Shown one piece after another: positions 1 through 11,977 of a stretch of DNA of 64,000 nt. The notes beneath the pieces were generated by a model. The model did no database searches. It had not been told where the DNA came from and worked only from the letters and a program-made list of their open reading frames with translations. Within the stretch, counting starts at the first letter, position 1, and each line of letters begins with the position of its first letter. A program made the translations under genes and the position numbers. Source of the DNA: Thalassia testudinum. Lineage: Eukaryota > Streptophyta > Magnoliopsida > Alismatales > Hydrocharitaceae. The DNA lies in contig JAZHRO010000013.1 of assembly GCA_037157565.1 (NCBI GenBank), forward strand, positions 80,717,501 to 80,781,500, written 5' to 3'.

Positions 1-52
1 ATTGGACAATGTGTAACTCATTGGAAAGAACCTTCTGAAGGGTAAGAGTTCC

Positions 53-1099
53 TTGGGTACACATTCCAAAATAAATCCTATGCCTACCCAAGGAGTTCCT
101 ATGTTAACCCACACCCAACTCCCCAACCCTCTGGGTCAAGAAATGGTGCACAATCTTAATGACCTGACCATGGCTCCACCTATGAGCCAACTCTACTTGG
201 ACCCATCTCTTTCTGGGTACCAAGGAGGGAGCTTAATGCCCTCAAATTCTGAACTAGGCATCCCGATGCCTAGTTATCCTAAGGATGTGAATGCACTCCA
301 GGGTTAAACTAAAAATAATCCCTATTCAAATACTTACAACCTTGGATGGCGCAACCATCCTAACTTTGCTTGGTCAAGTCAGAAACCCACCCAGGGTCTT
401 AACTTGACTAAGCCTAACACGTATGGGCAACCCAATAGTTACACAACCACGCACATATCAGCCACAACCTACTCAAGAAAACCAACCATGAGTTTGGTCC
501 TTAAGGAAATGCGAGAAATGAATTTGAGACAAGGAAGAAATGAATTAATTGAGGACAGAATTGACGGGACAACTAAACCAGTTAATTGATGCTAGACAAC
601 ACGGGATGCTGCCATCCCAACCCGTCCCCAACCCAAGGAACTTCAATAGGGTTAACTAGCACAACACACAGGCACATATAGTTCAACCTACTCCCCAGCA
701 CCCACTTGGCTTCGTTAACCCTAACCAAGCTCCGCCTATTTTGCAAAACCCACCTCAACCTTCTAACCATACGCCTTTGCTAGTGCAGTAACCTTGAGAA
801 GTGGAAGACAAATTCAATATCCTTACCCCTTCAAATCTAAATCTAGACAAGATCTTAAGGAGCTCGAATCTGACCTAGGAGATCAAGAAGACAAGGATCA
901 GGACCCGAACACTCATGATTTCTCTCAAGCACCCTTTCCTGAAGCATTGAACAAACCTAGGAAAAAGAAAACCAATCCATCTGAGGAGTGGCTTGATATT
1001 TTTAAACAAGTCCAGGTGAACATACCACTCCTTGAGGTAATTGAGAATATCCCAGCCTGTGCGAAATTTTTGAAAGAAATGTGTACACCTAAACACTAG
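53..1099 (+). pseudogene. Athila gag remnant
   Basis: Broken reading frames spell a Gln/Pro/Asn-rich gag. The recognisable part is 794-1099, where the phrase FKQVQVNIPLLEVIENIPAC matches the conserved end of Athila gag just before the protease. Stops and frame changes (for example near 306, 588 and 790) separate the pieces. No zinc knuckle is readable. Family assignment is by recognition of this phrase, not by a search. Confidence 0.7.
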
Positions 1100-1189
1100 G
1101 CCAAATCATCCAAAAGGGTAGTGTTATCTGAACAAGCTAGTGTAGTTATCCTTAAAAACCTACCTTGAAAATAAAAAGATCCAAGAGCT

Positions 1190-1530
1190 CCTCTGATATC
1201 GTGTGTTGTTGGAGATACTACTTTTGATAAGGCTTTGTTAGATTTAGGTGCCTCCATAAATTTGATCCCCACAATGTTATATGAAAAATTTAACTTTGGA
1301 GAGCTAAAACCTACTGAGGTCACATTACAGCTAGCTGATTGATCTATGACTACACCACGGGAGATTATTGAGGATACAATCGTCAAGGTTCGTGATTTTT
1401 ATTTTTGTGTGGATTTCTTGATCCTTAACATGGAGGTACCGGAGAATTTGAAGAACACCCTGATAATTCTAGGAATACCACTTTTAGCTACTGCCAAGGC
1501 TAATATTGACTGAATCTAGCAGTATGGAAA
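1190..1530 (+). pseudogene. Athila aspartic protease remnant
   Basis: The translated phrase LLDLGASINLIP lies near 1230-1270. DLGAS is the Athila form of the retropepsin active site. It is followed by ELKPTEVTLQLAD and LIILGIPLL, the flap and the second conserved strand of the fold. In-frame stops near 1341 and 1513 inactivate it. Confidence 0.7.
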
Positions 1531-1598
1531 TCAAATTCAAGGACAAGAAGATGAAGATTAACATCTTTAAGGCCATTAAATAATTTGAGGATTGTAAA

Positions 1599-3050
1599 AT
1601 GATAAAAGATTCTGAGGATCATACTATTGAATATTATATGGAGTTAGGAGTATCCCACTCCGATCCTACAGGCCTTGACCCCCAAACCAATCAAGAGGTC
1701 AGTCACCCAATCACTAACTTGATTCTAAAACCTCTTGAGGTTAACTGTGATCCACCTTTGGACCCTTTATCCCAAGGACCCAAACCTGAGCTAAAATCTC
1801 TTCTTAATTATCTAAAATATGTTTTCTTGGGATCTAATCAAACTTACCCAGTGATTATTAGCTCTTATCTAACCCAAACTCAGGAAAATCAATTAATCCA
1901 AGTTTTGGGAAGAAACAGTAGAGCAATTGGTTGGACATTGGATGATCTGAAGGGAATCAATCCTACTTACTACACCCACAGAATCTATACTGAGGACAGA
2001 TCCAGACCCTTCAGGGAAATGCAGAGACGATTGAATCCTAACATGCAAGAGGTGAAAAAGGAAATAATTAAGTGGTTAGATGCGAGAATAATGTACCCAA
2101 TCTTTGCCAATCCATGGATCACTCCTGTTCAAGTGGTTCCTAAGAAAGTCGGGCTGGCGGTGATTACTAATGACAATAGGGAATTGATTCCAACCCACAC
2201 AGCTTCCTCCTAGAGAGTCTGTATCGACTACAGGAAGTTGAATAATGCAACTAAGAAAGATCACTTTCCACTTCCCTTCAATGATCAAATCCTGGAAAGA
2301 CTACCTGGCCAAAAATTCTTCTATTTCTTGGATGGCTATTCTGGCTACCATCAAGTAGCTATCCACCCCGATGATTAAGAGAACCACCTTCACATGTCCA
2401 AACGGAACATTTTCCATCCATAGGATGCCTTTTGGATTATGCAATGCATCAGCGACTTTTTAAAAGTGCATGCTTGCAATCTTTTCAGACATGGTAGGTA
2501 ATTTCATGGAAATCTTTATAGATGATTTTTCTATGTTTGGGGACTCTTTTGATTCTTGTCTGATCAATCTAGAGAATACTTTACAAAAATGCATAGAGGT
2601 GAATTTTGTTCTATATTGGGAAAAGAGCCACTTCATGGTTACGGAGGGCATAGTCATTGGCCATGTTATGTCTGAAAGAGGAATTGAAGTAGATAAAGCC
2701 AAGGTGGACACTATCATTAAACTCCCACCAACTTCGACGGTCAAACAAGTAATATCATTCCTTTGACATGTGGGATTTTACTGTCGATTCATTAAGGATT
2801 CTTCTAAGGTGGCGAGGCCCTTAAGTAATCTACTGGTGAAAGATCAAATCTTTGATTTTGATTCAAGCTGCTTAAGGACTTTCAATCTATTGAAGGAGGC
2901 CATTACACAATCACCCATCCTAAAACCTCCTAATTGGGATCATCCATTTGAAATCATGACCGACACCTCTGATTTTGCTATTGGGGCAACCTTGGGACAA
3001 AAAGTTGACAAGAAACCTTCTGTGATTTTACTACGCTAGTAAAACTCTTG
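1599..3050 (+). pseudogene. Athila reverse transcriptase and RNase H, degenerate
   Basis: The 204-codon frame at 1599-2213 holds the pre-RT linker and fingers (AIGWTLDDLKGI, RRLNPNM, VQVVPKK). The frame at 2470-2766 holds the palm with the catalytic FIDD box near 2516-2527, and 2770-3039 holds the connection domain plus the start of RNase H (MTDTSDFAIGATLGQ). The segments are joined through stops and at least one frameshift between 2213 and 2470. The catalytic DD pair survives, but the protein cannot be made as one chain. Confidence 0.85.
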
Positions 3051-3088
3051 ATGAGGCTCAAAGAAATTACACCACTACATAAAAAGAG

Positions 3089-4453
3089 TTGCTAACAGTA
3101 GTTTTTGCTCTAAAGAAGTTTAGACCATACCTATTTGGATATCATGTCACAATTTGCAAACTACCTTTGTTTGCAGGCATTGTCAACTATTTGGCCATCG
3201 AAAGACTACCCATGGATTGGCCTAAGCATAAGCAGGATAAGTTGATTTCCGATGCCAAATACTACTTTTGGGAAGATCCGAAGCTATTCAAAATATGCAT
3301 GGATCAGGTTATCCGCCGTTGTGTTCTAGATGAGGAGATCACAAGTGTACTAGAATTCTGCCATATTTTGCTTGTGGAGGTCACTTCTCAAGAAAAAAGA
3401 TGGCAAGCAAGGTACTACAAAGTGGATTGTATTGGCCGTCTCTATTCCACGACTCGTACAACTTCTGTAGGTCATGTATTAATTGTCACTCTAAAAAACA
3501 TGACCAGGAAGGATATGATGTCCCTAAATCCAATCCTTGTAATCGAGATCTTTGATGTTTGGGGCATTAATTTTATGGGACCTTTTACCAATTCATTTGG
3601 ATACCTATACATTCTAGTTGCAGTCGACTATATATCCAAATGGATTGAGGCCATCTTAACCCAAACCAATGACTATAAAGTGGTCATGGACTTTGTAAAG
3701 AAAACATCTTTAGCCGGTTCAGTGTACCCAAAGCTCTGATTAGTGATGGCAGGTCTCATTTCACCCACAATCAATTCAGGACCTTACTGACCAAGTATGG
3801 AGTCACTCACAGAATCTCTACTCCATATCATCCACAGACAAGCTGAAATTTCCAACCAGGAAATTAAGAAAATCCTTCAAAAGACGATCCACCCGGGTCA
3901 GAAGGAATAGTCTACTAAATTGGATGACGCTCTCTGGGCCTACCGAATTACGTATAAAACTCCAATTAGGATGTCTCCATTCCATTTGGTCTACAGAAAA
4001 TCTTACCATCTGGTTGTTGAACTTGAACATAAAACTTACTAGGCAATCAGAACTTTTAACCTGAATCTTGATCAATCTGGATGACAAAGAAAACTCCAAT
4101 TGACTGAGTTGGATGAAATCCGGAATGATGCTTATGATAGCGCAAGAATCTATAAGAATAGGACAAAAGCATTACATGATAAGTATATCTCTCGGAAAAG
4201 CTTTGTTCCTAATCAAAAGGTTTGGTTATTTGATGCGCGCTTGAAGTTCTTTCCAGGAAAATTAAGATCAAAATAGATGGGTCCTTTCGTTCAAAGAAAA
4301 GTCTACCGTCATGGAGCTGTTCTCATCCTGGATCCCAAGACTGGCCATAAGACAAAGGTAAATGGTCAAAGGTTAAAGCCTTACATCACTCAGAACTATG
4401 ATCCCATTCCTGATAGTCACATCAACCTTCTGAAATCATTTGAGTTGTACTGA
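3089..4453 (+). pseudogene. Athila integrase, degenerate
   Basis: 3089-3739 carries the RNase H end and the integrase zinc region (YYFWEDPKLFKICMDQVIRRC) followed by the catalytic core start (VWGINFMGPF, with the first catalytic Asp of the family replaced by Asn in that phrase). Later pieces in shifted frames give ISDGRSHF and YHPQT, then the C-terminal domain ending in LKSFELY with a stop at 4451-4453. Multiple stops lie between 3840 and 4100. Confidence 0.8.
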
Positions 4454-6138
4454 ATCCAGTAAATGACGTTAAACTTAACACTGGCTGGGAGGCAACCCAG
4501 TATTCTTTGCAGGTAGTTTTACATTTTCTCTATCCAAGCTGACCTGGATTAACAAACTCAGTCAGGTAATATCTCTTCTTCTTGCTTATTACATTTTGAT
4601 TTTCCTGCATGCATTTCAATGAGGACATTATAATGAATAAGCATGGGGGGTGGACATTGCATGTCTTTTTTTTATGTTAGAAAAAAAAAATTGCATTCAT
4701 GCATAAAGAATTTTTATCAAGAAGGTTTTATTAGGGATTTATTCTTAAGTTGATTCCTGAACTTAGAATCCAGTACAATTTCACACTTACACGTAGAATT
4801 TGCAATGGATCCTCTGTGAAGACCGATAAACATCTTTAGTTTGTCAAGAAGACTTCTTCTCCTGAACCCTTAGACAGTAATTAGGGAGTCAGGAAAACCA
4901 TCTTCCAGTAGATCCACCAAACAAGTATGAGGTGAGAGTAGAAAGTCCACTAATGCTCTAAGGCTAGTATAAAGAATCTTAATTTCTAGATAATTAGATA
5001 ATGATACTCGGAGTTAGATACAGTTTTCGCTCTCGGTTTATACATACAAATTCTCTGTGTGAATTTTTGAGAGCCACCAAATAAAATAAATACATACAGA
5101 GTGGGTTCTAATAAAACTAGGACTAAGGTAGATGATTGCAACGTCCTTTATGAAATCCTCAGCTGAAGGAGAGTATTAATATAAAGATCAGAAATACGAT
5201 GTCCCATTCATTCCTTTCCCAGTGCTGAGAATAGGCACTTCAACCAAATAAGCCACCCGATATCCTCTTGAACACCCCAATCTTGAATAATACCTTATGA
5301 ATAAAAATGTGCATGGTTGCTACAGTACATTGTGTTGGTAGAAATATATATATATATAAGAAGAGAAAAAAAGAGAATCAAAAAATATATATAAAAGAAG
5401 AGAGAGAAAAAGAAAAAAAAAGAGTGTGTTAATTGTGTTATGTCAAGCACATTAAGGCAACAATACACATTCCCTTTACAATCCACCAAATACAGTCTTA
5501 ACATACTTTTCTGTATTTTTAACTGCCTGAATACAGGCTGAGGAATTTTGACTTAATCATAGGGCTATCAGAACTTAATCAAAGTGTTAATACCATGAGA
5601 GGACACCAAATATAATGATAAATCTAGTGAGATTGTGAGCTCAAAAAAAAAACGTAAAGAAAAAAAAGAAAGAAAAAAAAAGAGAGAATGAGTACAAAGG
5701 AACTAAAGAGAGCACAGTTTCTCCACCTCTCTTTGAGTTGATTTATTTAATAATCTGAAAATCTAGGTTCTGTAGTACTAGTCTATGTGTAGCACCGGAT
5801 GAGTGTGAGCAATACAAATCCATTTGACTTAAAATATCTTCTACCTAAGCCAAAAAGCCGGGGCTGAAATTATATAACCCTGAGGGAAAGTTTGCCTATC
5901 TCAAAAGAATTTTACTAAGGGTTAAGTACAAGTTTTAGATGTGGATTGGCTTTTCACTTGGATCCGTTGCATAGGCTACAACACTACACTTTCACAAATG
6001 TCTGGAATTCTAAAGTTTTCGATGAAAACAAAAGAAATAAATCTCTCGTCGAACTCTTGATAGAAATCAGTCATTTAGGACCACTTTGCATTTAGTCTTG
6101 CATTTGCTAGGGACTAGCAAGATTTAGGCATGGGGGCG
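4454..6138 (+). other. Athila region between integrase and 3' LTR
   Basis: This AT-rich stretch has no credible frame. It starts with a small hairpin (CTGGG at 4485-4489 pairing with CCCAG at 4496-4500) of a kind often seen just after pol in Athila/Tat elements. A first polypurine tract (ATGGGGGGTGGA) lies near 4642-4653 and a second (TGGGGGCG, 6131-6138) abuts the LTR. Low-complexity purine tracts lie near 5340-5430 and 5640-5690. In complete Athila elements this position can hold an env-like frame; none is readable here. Confidence 0.6.
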
Positions 6139-7742
6139 TGATTGCATAGCAATCATACGACTTAATTTACCTGAATTAAGTTAGATTCTAGCATAATTTA
6201 GAAATAATACATACATAAACATCATAATTTGCATAATAGTTAGTTTAGTAACTTTAAAGATATATTACCATTTTATGCTCTAAAAAAGAGATGAAATAAT
6301 TGCAGATGATCCGAGGCCACAAATGATAGATCAGACCGTACGAATCTGATAAGGATGACGACGGAAGTACAATGCTTCCGAAATCATCTTGATCAAGCAT
6401 CCGTAGCATCACGTACAATTCATAGAAGAATAGAGGCCAAAGAGCAAGATGACAGGAATCCAAGCCTCAGATGTAAAATCCAACCGCACAGATGGATCCG
6501 AATTTACGATCACAATCCAACGGTGCAAAAATCATCTCAATCGGATACCTATAGCACCGTCTACAAAGAAAGGAAGATGGACGGCCACAATGGCACCATG
6601 TGGTGCCATCACAACTGCCTCTCGCCACACCCCCAATCTCTGAAGAACTCTTCCATGCCTTGTGGGTCGTTGGATCGCCATCCAACAGCCACAAAGCAGC
6701 CATGTCGCTGCCCCACCCCACTTCATCGACTAAGAGGAGATCTCAGCCATTGGATCTCCATCCAACAGCTAAGAGCAAACTTGCCTAAAATCCTAAATGT
6801 AACAGAAAAGGCAGCACAGCTCAGCGGTTCGTGCCCTCACATGCAATCGCGAGGTGCAGGATCGACTCACACGGAGCTCAAAATCAGACAAGCGGAGTCA
6901 CGCGGATTCAATTAGATCGTTAGATGGTGATCCAGTGGCGTAGATGCAACCGCGTGGCATGTGGATGGATGTTGGATGAGGCGATTTGCGAACGCATGGA
7001 TGCACGCTCCAACAAAATGCGCCGTTGCACACGCATTCACGAAGGCGGTAGCGTGCGCGATTTGAATCAAGCGTGCACGAGGAAGGTGCGAGGCGAGCGA
7101 CGAGGAGCACGCGATTGGGATCCGAGGGCTGCGAGCGTGTCACGTGGCGCCACCAGAAGACATCCATGCATATAAGGTGCGTTGAAGGCTATTTTTAAGT
7201 GCAATCTGAGCCGTGGATCTCTCGATCGACGGATCTGATCGTACGTAAGTTGTTGCATGAGTTGGAGGGCTAAAATGCCCACTTTACCCCTCATTAAAGC
7301 TATAAAAAGAGCCTCAGGACCCCCCAGTTGAGAGGCAACTCCCACCAGGTAGATCTCCAGCCTCTCTCTCCGCAACTCCTCTCCAAACTTCATCCCGGCA
7401 CTCTGGATCTGAAGTGCTGTCGCACTTCACACAAGCATCCCCAAGCGATGTCGTCATCTGCTATCTTTCTTTATCTCTATCTCTCTATCTCTCTATTTCT
7501 CTATCTACTCTTTAGCACATTAATTTCTAGTTTGAAAATTGTTTCCCAATGGCAATAAAACTCTAATTCTCTAGATATCTGATGTCTATATATACATATA
7601 CAAATATATAAATATTTGTTTAGAACGACTTTCTAAAAAGCTTTCGCATAAAAATCGTGTTTTGTCTCCCTTCGAATGACTCAGTACTCATCGAAACTTT
7701 ATAAATATTATTTATTTCATTGTGATTTGCACTACAACAACA
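6139..7742 (+). repeat. 3' LTR of the Athila element
   Basis: It begins TGATTGCATAGCAATCA directly after the polypurine tract and ends CTACAACAACA, about 1.6 kb. A TATA box (7301-7307) and a later AATAAA (7554-7559) are placed as expected for U3/R. The several open frames inside it (the longest at 6355-6915) show no domain. A tRNA-like stretch lies at 6814-6868. The partner LTR is outside the window, so the right boundary rests on the terminal CA and on the start of copia-type sequence soon after. Confidence 0.7.
7301..7307 (+). promoter_or_regulatory. TATA box of the Athila LTR
   Basis: TATAAAA lies within a pyrimidine-poor stretch and is followed 20-40 bases later by a CT-rich leader, typical of plant LTR promoters. 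Confidence 0.55.
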
Positions 7743-8515
7743 GAATTAACTTTTAACGCGTCTCACAATCAAACAGGTCTCCAAACCCACATGCTTCTCA
7801 GAAGCAAATAAGGATCCAAACTAGCATATGGCTGTGAGTGATGAGTACAATGCTCTTCCCTCCAATCACACCTGGACTCTTGCTCCCCACAGTAAGAATA
7901 TGAATGTGATTGGTTGCAAATGGATTTTCCGCTTGAAGCTTCAACTGAATGGATCAATTCAATAGTATGAAGGTCACTTGGTAGTAAAAGGCTATAACCA
8001 GTAAGAAAGGATTTACTCTGAAACCTTCAATTCAGTCATTAAGTCGATTGCAATTCGAACCATTTTAACCATTGTTATCTCTAAAGGATGGATTATGTGC
8101 CAGATTGATGTCAGTAATGCCTTCATGAATGGATATCTAAACGAATCAGTCTACATGGACCAACCTCTAAGCTTTACTAATCCTGACAAGCCTTATCATG
8201 TTTACAAACTTCGGCAATCACTGTACGACCTCAAACAAGCTCCTCGTGCTTGATTTAGTCGATTAAGTTCACTATTGACTAACCTAGGTTTTCAACCTTA
8301 TAAGACCGATACTTTATTTATTCTGCACTATACATATGCTGTCATTTACATTCTCATCTACTTTGATGATATTATCATCAAGGGTAGTTCCCCTTCAACG
8401 ATTGAATGGCTATTGACTATGCAATAGACATTCAATATTCATGATCTAGGCAATCTTCATTATTTTCTTGGCATGGAAGTTCAAAAGCTCTAGGACGGTC
8501 TCCTTTCACAGTAGT
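7743..8515 (+). pseudogene. Ty1/copia reverse transcriptase, 5' part (split copy)
   Basis: Translation gives the copia RT order: HMAVSDEYNAL, WTLAP, VIGCKWIFRLK, YSETFNSVIKSIAIRTIL, QIDVSNAFMNGYLNESVYM, LYDLKQAPRA, IYFDDIIIKG (the catalytic box, usually YVDD) and HDLGNLHYFLGMEV. Stops replace Gln/Trp at several points, for example in QQ..E near 8002 and after APRA near 8252. Gag, protease and integrase are missing on the left, where the Athila LTR begins. The frame stops at 8515 because another LTR element is inserted there, and it resumes after 10509. Confidence 0.9.
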
Positions 8516-8750
8516 TGTTGAGAGGATTGATGGTTTAATACCACATTGGAAATTGTTTTGTGTGTGTGTGATGGCCTATAAATAGGCATGTATCCACCAC
8601 ATATTCATTTGAGAAGAAGAAATACAAATCAGTGCCTTATCGGGTCCTTCTCCCGTCATTTTCTCCCTGCTCCTCGTGAGTGGGGTTTCCACGTAAACCC
8701 AAGTGTTTTGTGATGCTTATGTGCTTTGATATTATTGCTTCCGCATTATT
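8516..8750 (+). repeat. Left LTR of the small element
   Basis: Starts TGTTGAGAGGATTG and carries TATAAATA at 8577-8584. It aligns along its length with 10283-10509, including the shared phrases ATTCATTTGAGAAGAAGAAA and GGGTTTCCA. Confidence 0.75.
8577..8584 (+). promoter_or_regulatory. TATA box in left LTR of the small element
   Basis: TATAAATA inside GGCCTATAAATAGGC; the same box is kept in the right LTR at 10352-10359. Confidence 0.65.
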
Positions 8751-8764
8751 TAAATATTTTAACT

Positions 8765-8778
8765 TGGTGTCAAAGCAG
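8765..8778 (+). other. Primer-binding site (initiator tRNA-Met type)
   Basis: TGGTGTCAAAGCAG resembles the usual plant site TGGTATCAGAGC and follows the left LTR after a short gap. Confidence 0.65.
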
Positions 8779-10282
8779 TTCTTTCTTGGGTTATCATTCC
8801 ATTATTTTTAGATTATCAACTTTATCTTTTTTGAGAGTTTTTTTTGTTCATCTGAAGAGAAGACGAAGAAGAGGAGAGATCCTACGAGATCTTTGGTGGC
8901 TCGGCGTAAGGGAGTCCTGCAGGAGCAAGGTAATCAAGAAGGAGTGGACCCGTGCGGTTCGGGCGTGGGCACATGTGGCGGTGTTAGTCGCTGCAGTGGC
9001 CACGATCGCGACCGACGTGATCTCGCGGGAGGCGTCGACGGCGATCGGCGACAGCAGCGTTTGCATCAATGGCCTCCAAGGACAAGGCCAAGGATGACAG
9101 CGGCGAGGAGCCGACCGAATGGCGTCGATCTCGCGACTTAGGTGAGCATAGGTCATAAAGGTGGGATCGTAGGGGCCACGAAATGCCAACAGGTGGCAGA
9201 GGTGGCTCGACCACAATCAAACCCTAGCAATGGCGATGGAGGCCCCCTTTCGCTCCAGTGGCGACTGTGCAAGGAGCAGATGGCACGAGGGTCACACGCG
9301 TACCGTATCCTCTCCTCGGGCACGGTGCCACAAAAAAAGGCAAGGCCTGCGACATCGAGGAGCCCCTTCGGGACACTATGGCCGAGGACCTGGAAGGAGC
9401 CCCCCCTCCCCCCCCCTAGCGATTGACGGTAGGGGCGAAGGCGAAGATAGAGCACTGGAGGAGGCAAGGTCAAGTTTATGGAGGTCGCTGCAGAGATCTC
9501 GCACCATGCGTAGCACAATCACGAAAGTCTCTGGAGTTTGATTAGGTTTTTTTTTTGTTATGAAGCTTCTCACATTCGAAAGTAAAAAAAAAGGAAAAAA
9601 AAAAAAAGATGGCAGGAAGAGTTAAAGAAAGAAAAAAAGATGGTAAGAAGAGTTAAGAAAACAAACAAAAAAAAGAAAAAAATATATAGAGTGAAAAGTC
9701 GAGAAAAAAAATCATTAAAAAAATGATAAAGTTTATGTTTAAGAGAAGATATGGAGAAATCTTCTCTAGTTTTTTAGGTTTTATTTTCTTCTTGTTATTA
9801 TTTTCTCTCGTACGAGTATGGGAGAATGGAGTGTGGAAGCCATTATAGTCACCCTCATTTGGTAGTCTCTTTGTTGCAGTTCCAAGGCACGATAGCATTC
9901 TCTAGCAGTTGAGGTGATATCGGATACCACTACAGACTTGTTTAGTAGCTGATCTTCACATGAGAAACCAAACTCTGGGAGGTCCAGAGTTTCAAGGTCT
10001 CCAAAGAGAGGGAGATCCTTTTTCGAGGTCCTCAGAGGAAGGGTCCAGTCGATTTTTATGTGAGAGATGCAACTTCGAGGTCTTCAGAGGAAGACCCTTT
10101 TCAGGGATACTAAACGGGGAGCTACCAGCACCAGATCTTCAGAGCTAGCTACAGTTCGTCCAGCAGCTCCAGCCCGTGTTCCCGCCTACAAGCAAGAACC
10201 AGTCTAGAGCTTTGTTTGGTCTGCTGTGTAGAGTGGATTTATGTTACAAGCTGAGCATTCCATGCTCCAGCTTGATGGAGAG

Positions 10283-10509
10283 TATTGAGAGGATTGCTTG
10301 TTGGTTTAGTGCCACATTGGAAACTGTGGCACTTTGTGTGTGTGATGGCCTATAAATAGGCGTGTAACCCCCACCTATTCATTTGAGAAGAAGAAATACA
10401 AATCAGTGCCCTATCGAGGCCTTCTCCTATCGTTTTCTCCTCGCTCCTTATGAGTAGGGTTTCCATATAAGCTTAAGTGTTTTGTGATACTTATGTGCTT
10501 CCACATTTT
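10283..10509 (+). repeat. Right LTR of the small element
   Basis: Starts TATTGAGAGGATTG just after the purine tract CTTGATGGAGAG, a position typical for copia-like elements. It has TATAAATA at 10352-10359. The end is approximate, where copia coding sequence resumes. Confidence 0.7.
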
Positions 10510-11284
10510 GTATCTTCTCCACAAAGTATGACAGACTACAAACTATTTCAAACCCCAATGGCTACTTCAACTAAACTAACCATTGTTAGGGTCCTGTTTC
10601 AGATGCCACATTATACCACCAAATTGTTGGCACGCTTCAATATCTCCTTACAAGGGCAGACATCTGACATACTACAAGCAAAGCTTGTCAATTTATGAAT
10701 CGTCCAACCATTCAGCACTGACGGCACATCAAACAGATTCTCCAAAACCTAAAAGGATCCATATTAATGCGATTACGTATCCACGAGTCTTCTAAATTTC
10801 TCCTTCAAGCTTATTCGAATGCAGATTGGGTTGGTTCAACTAACGATCAAAAATCTCCTAGTCTTCATGGGTTCCAATCTCATTTCCTTGTTCGCAAGAA
10901 AGCAATGGACTGTTTTACGCTCGTCAATAGAATCAGAATATAAGGCTCTTGCCAACGCAATTGCTGAATTAATTCAGCTTTGGTCACTTCTCAATGAGCT
11001 CCATTTACAAGCCTCACAAGTGTCAATCCTATGGTGCAACAACATTGGTGTCACTTATCTTTCAACCAATCCAATCTTTCATGCTTGTATAAAACACATT
11101 AAAGTTGATTACCACTTCATTTGGAAACAAGTTTCCACAGGATTAATGATAAATTTATCTCTACCAAAGATTAGTTAGCTGATATATTAACCAAGCCCGT
11201 ATCGAAGAATTTATTCCAACATACCTGTCATCATCTCTGACTACAACAATCGGGAGCCATGTAATTCCTTTGATTGAGGGGGGA
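10510..11284 (+). pseudogene. Ty1/copia RT end and RNase H, 3' part
   Basis: After the nested element, the copia sequence resumes with MTDYKLFQTPMATSTKL, the hinge after the RT palm. It continues to RNase H: ADW, SSIESEYKALANAIAEL, WCNNIGVTYLSTNPIFHA, HIKVDYHFI and ADILTKPVSKNLF at the C-terminus. Frames change several times. A polypurine tract (TTGAGGGGGGA, 11274-11284) closes the internal region. Confidence 0.85.
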
Positions 11285-11498
11285 TGTTAGGATAGACTTC
11301 TCCTCCAAGCAAGGCTTCATTCAAAATTCAAATATGTAACAAACATGCTGTTACCAAGGTCCCATGAGAACCGCTCTTGAAAATCTCAAATTTTATGGGA
11401 TTCAAGCCTATCATGTGTAACAAATTTCTCTTGTAAATATAGGAGTCGGCCACTGATTTTGGTGAGCACGACTAATCATTTCCACACCTACATTAACA
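11285..11498 (+). repeat. 3' LTR of the copia relic
   Basis: Begins TGTTAGGATAG directly after the polypurine tract and ends near CATTAACA, about 214 bp, a usual length for small copia LTRs. The 5' partner is not in the window. Confidence 0.65.
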
Positions 11499-11802
11499 GG
11501 TTTTGCCATAACCCACCACCTATATCTGAAATACATGTATTGAAGAAGTGACTTGTCAATCTAAGTTGCAAAGATTTTCTTCTTCAACCTCAACCAAACT
11601 GAAAAGATTAATTAGCTATGAGTTTTCTTTAACAGAAAAGAATGATTTAATTATGACAACATTTCCAAAAGCAATTTTATCACTGTAATTGAGTTGCCTT
11701 AAGAAAAAAGAATTGGTAGCCCTGACAGTTGATGGAGAGTACTTGTTCCAGATTAAATCGATGTTAGCAAGCTTATGTTTGTATTAAGAGTAGTTAACTC
11801 AC
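11499..11802. other. Intron 5 of the PMT-like gene, part next to exon 5
   Basis: Non-coding AT-rich sequence between the copia LTR and the splice donor of exon 5 (GT at 11802-11801 on the minus strand). No open frame or repeat stands out. Confidence 0.6.
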
Positions 11803-11977
11803 CAAGCTGCACTAGCATCGTCTTCATCTGGACACATAGGTGGAGTTGGATTCTTTCTGTTGTCATAGCATCCATTTGAGACAGGCTTGCGATAGATTGC
11901 TGCACCTATAGAGTTGATCCTGTCTTTCTTAATAGTGACAGTATCCCAGCACATGGCCGCAGTAAGCTCTTTCATGG
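11803..11977 (-). CDS. PMT: PMT-like gene exon 5
   Basis: Encodes [28 protein letters not shown] and [14 protein letters not shown]. Acceptor AG 11979-11978, donor GT 11802-11801, phase 2. The next exon should begin with the family phrase for the second half of the domain; no such sequence is present in 1-11800. Confidence 0.9.

Larger units (their letters stand above)
1..7742 (+). mobile_element. Athila-clade Ty3/gypsy retrotransposon, 5'-truncated by the window edge
   Basis: Order seen on the plus strand: gag remnant, aspartic protease, reverse transcriptase, RNase H, integrase, a long non-coding stretch, a polypurine tract and a 3' LTR. The order PR-RT-RH-INT defines Ty3/gypsy. The protease motif DLGAS, the phrase RRLNP in RT, VIRRC in the integrase zinc region, the roughly 1.7-kb region between integrase and LTR, and the LTR length near 1.6 kb all fit Athila. 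Many in-frame stops and frameshifts show that it is dead. The 5' LTR and primer site lie left of the window. The element ends against a copia relic, so it probably inserted into that copia copy. The whole block lies in intron 5 of the PMT-like gene if that gene continues to the left. Confidence 0.85.
8516..10509 (+). mobile_element. Small non-autonomous LTR retrotransposon nested in the copia relic
   Basis: Two similar LTRs of about 230 bp (8516 to about 8750, and 10283 to about 10509) enclose roughly 1.5 kb with no retroviral domains. A primer-binding site for initiator tRNA-Met (TGGTGTCAAAGCAG, 8765-8778) follows the left LTR, and a polypurine tract (10271-10282) precedes the right one, so it is a genuine LTR element of TRIM/LARD type. 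It interrupts the copia frame. The exact right end and target duplication are unclear; GTAGT before and GTATC after match only partly. The interior has a GC-rich island (8900-9440) and an A-rich tract (9580-9720). Confidence 0.75.

Noticed and set aside
6355..6915. 186-codon frame in the Athila LTR
   Set aside because: No domain, inside an LTR, and contains a tRNA-like stretch.
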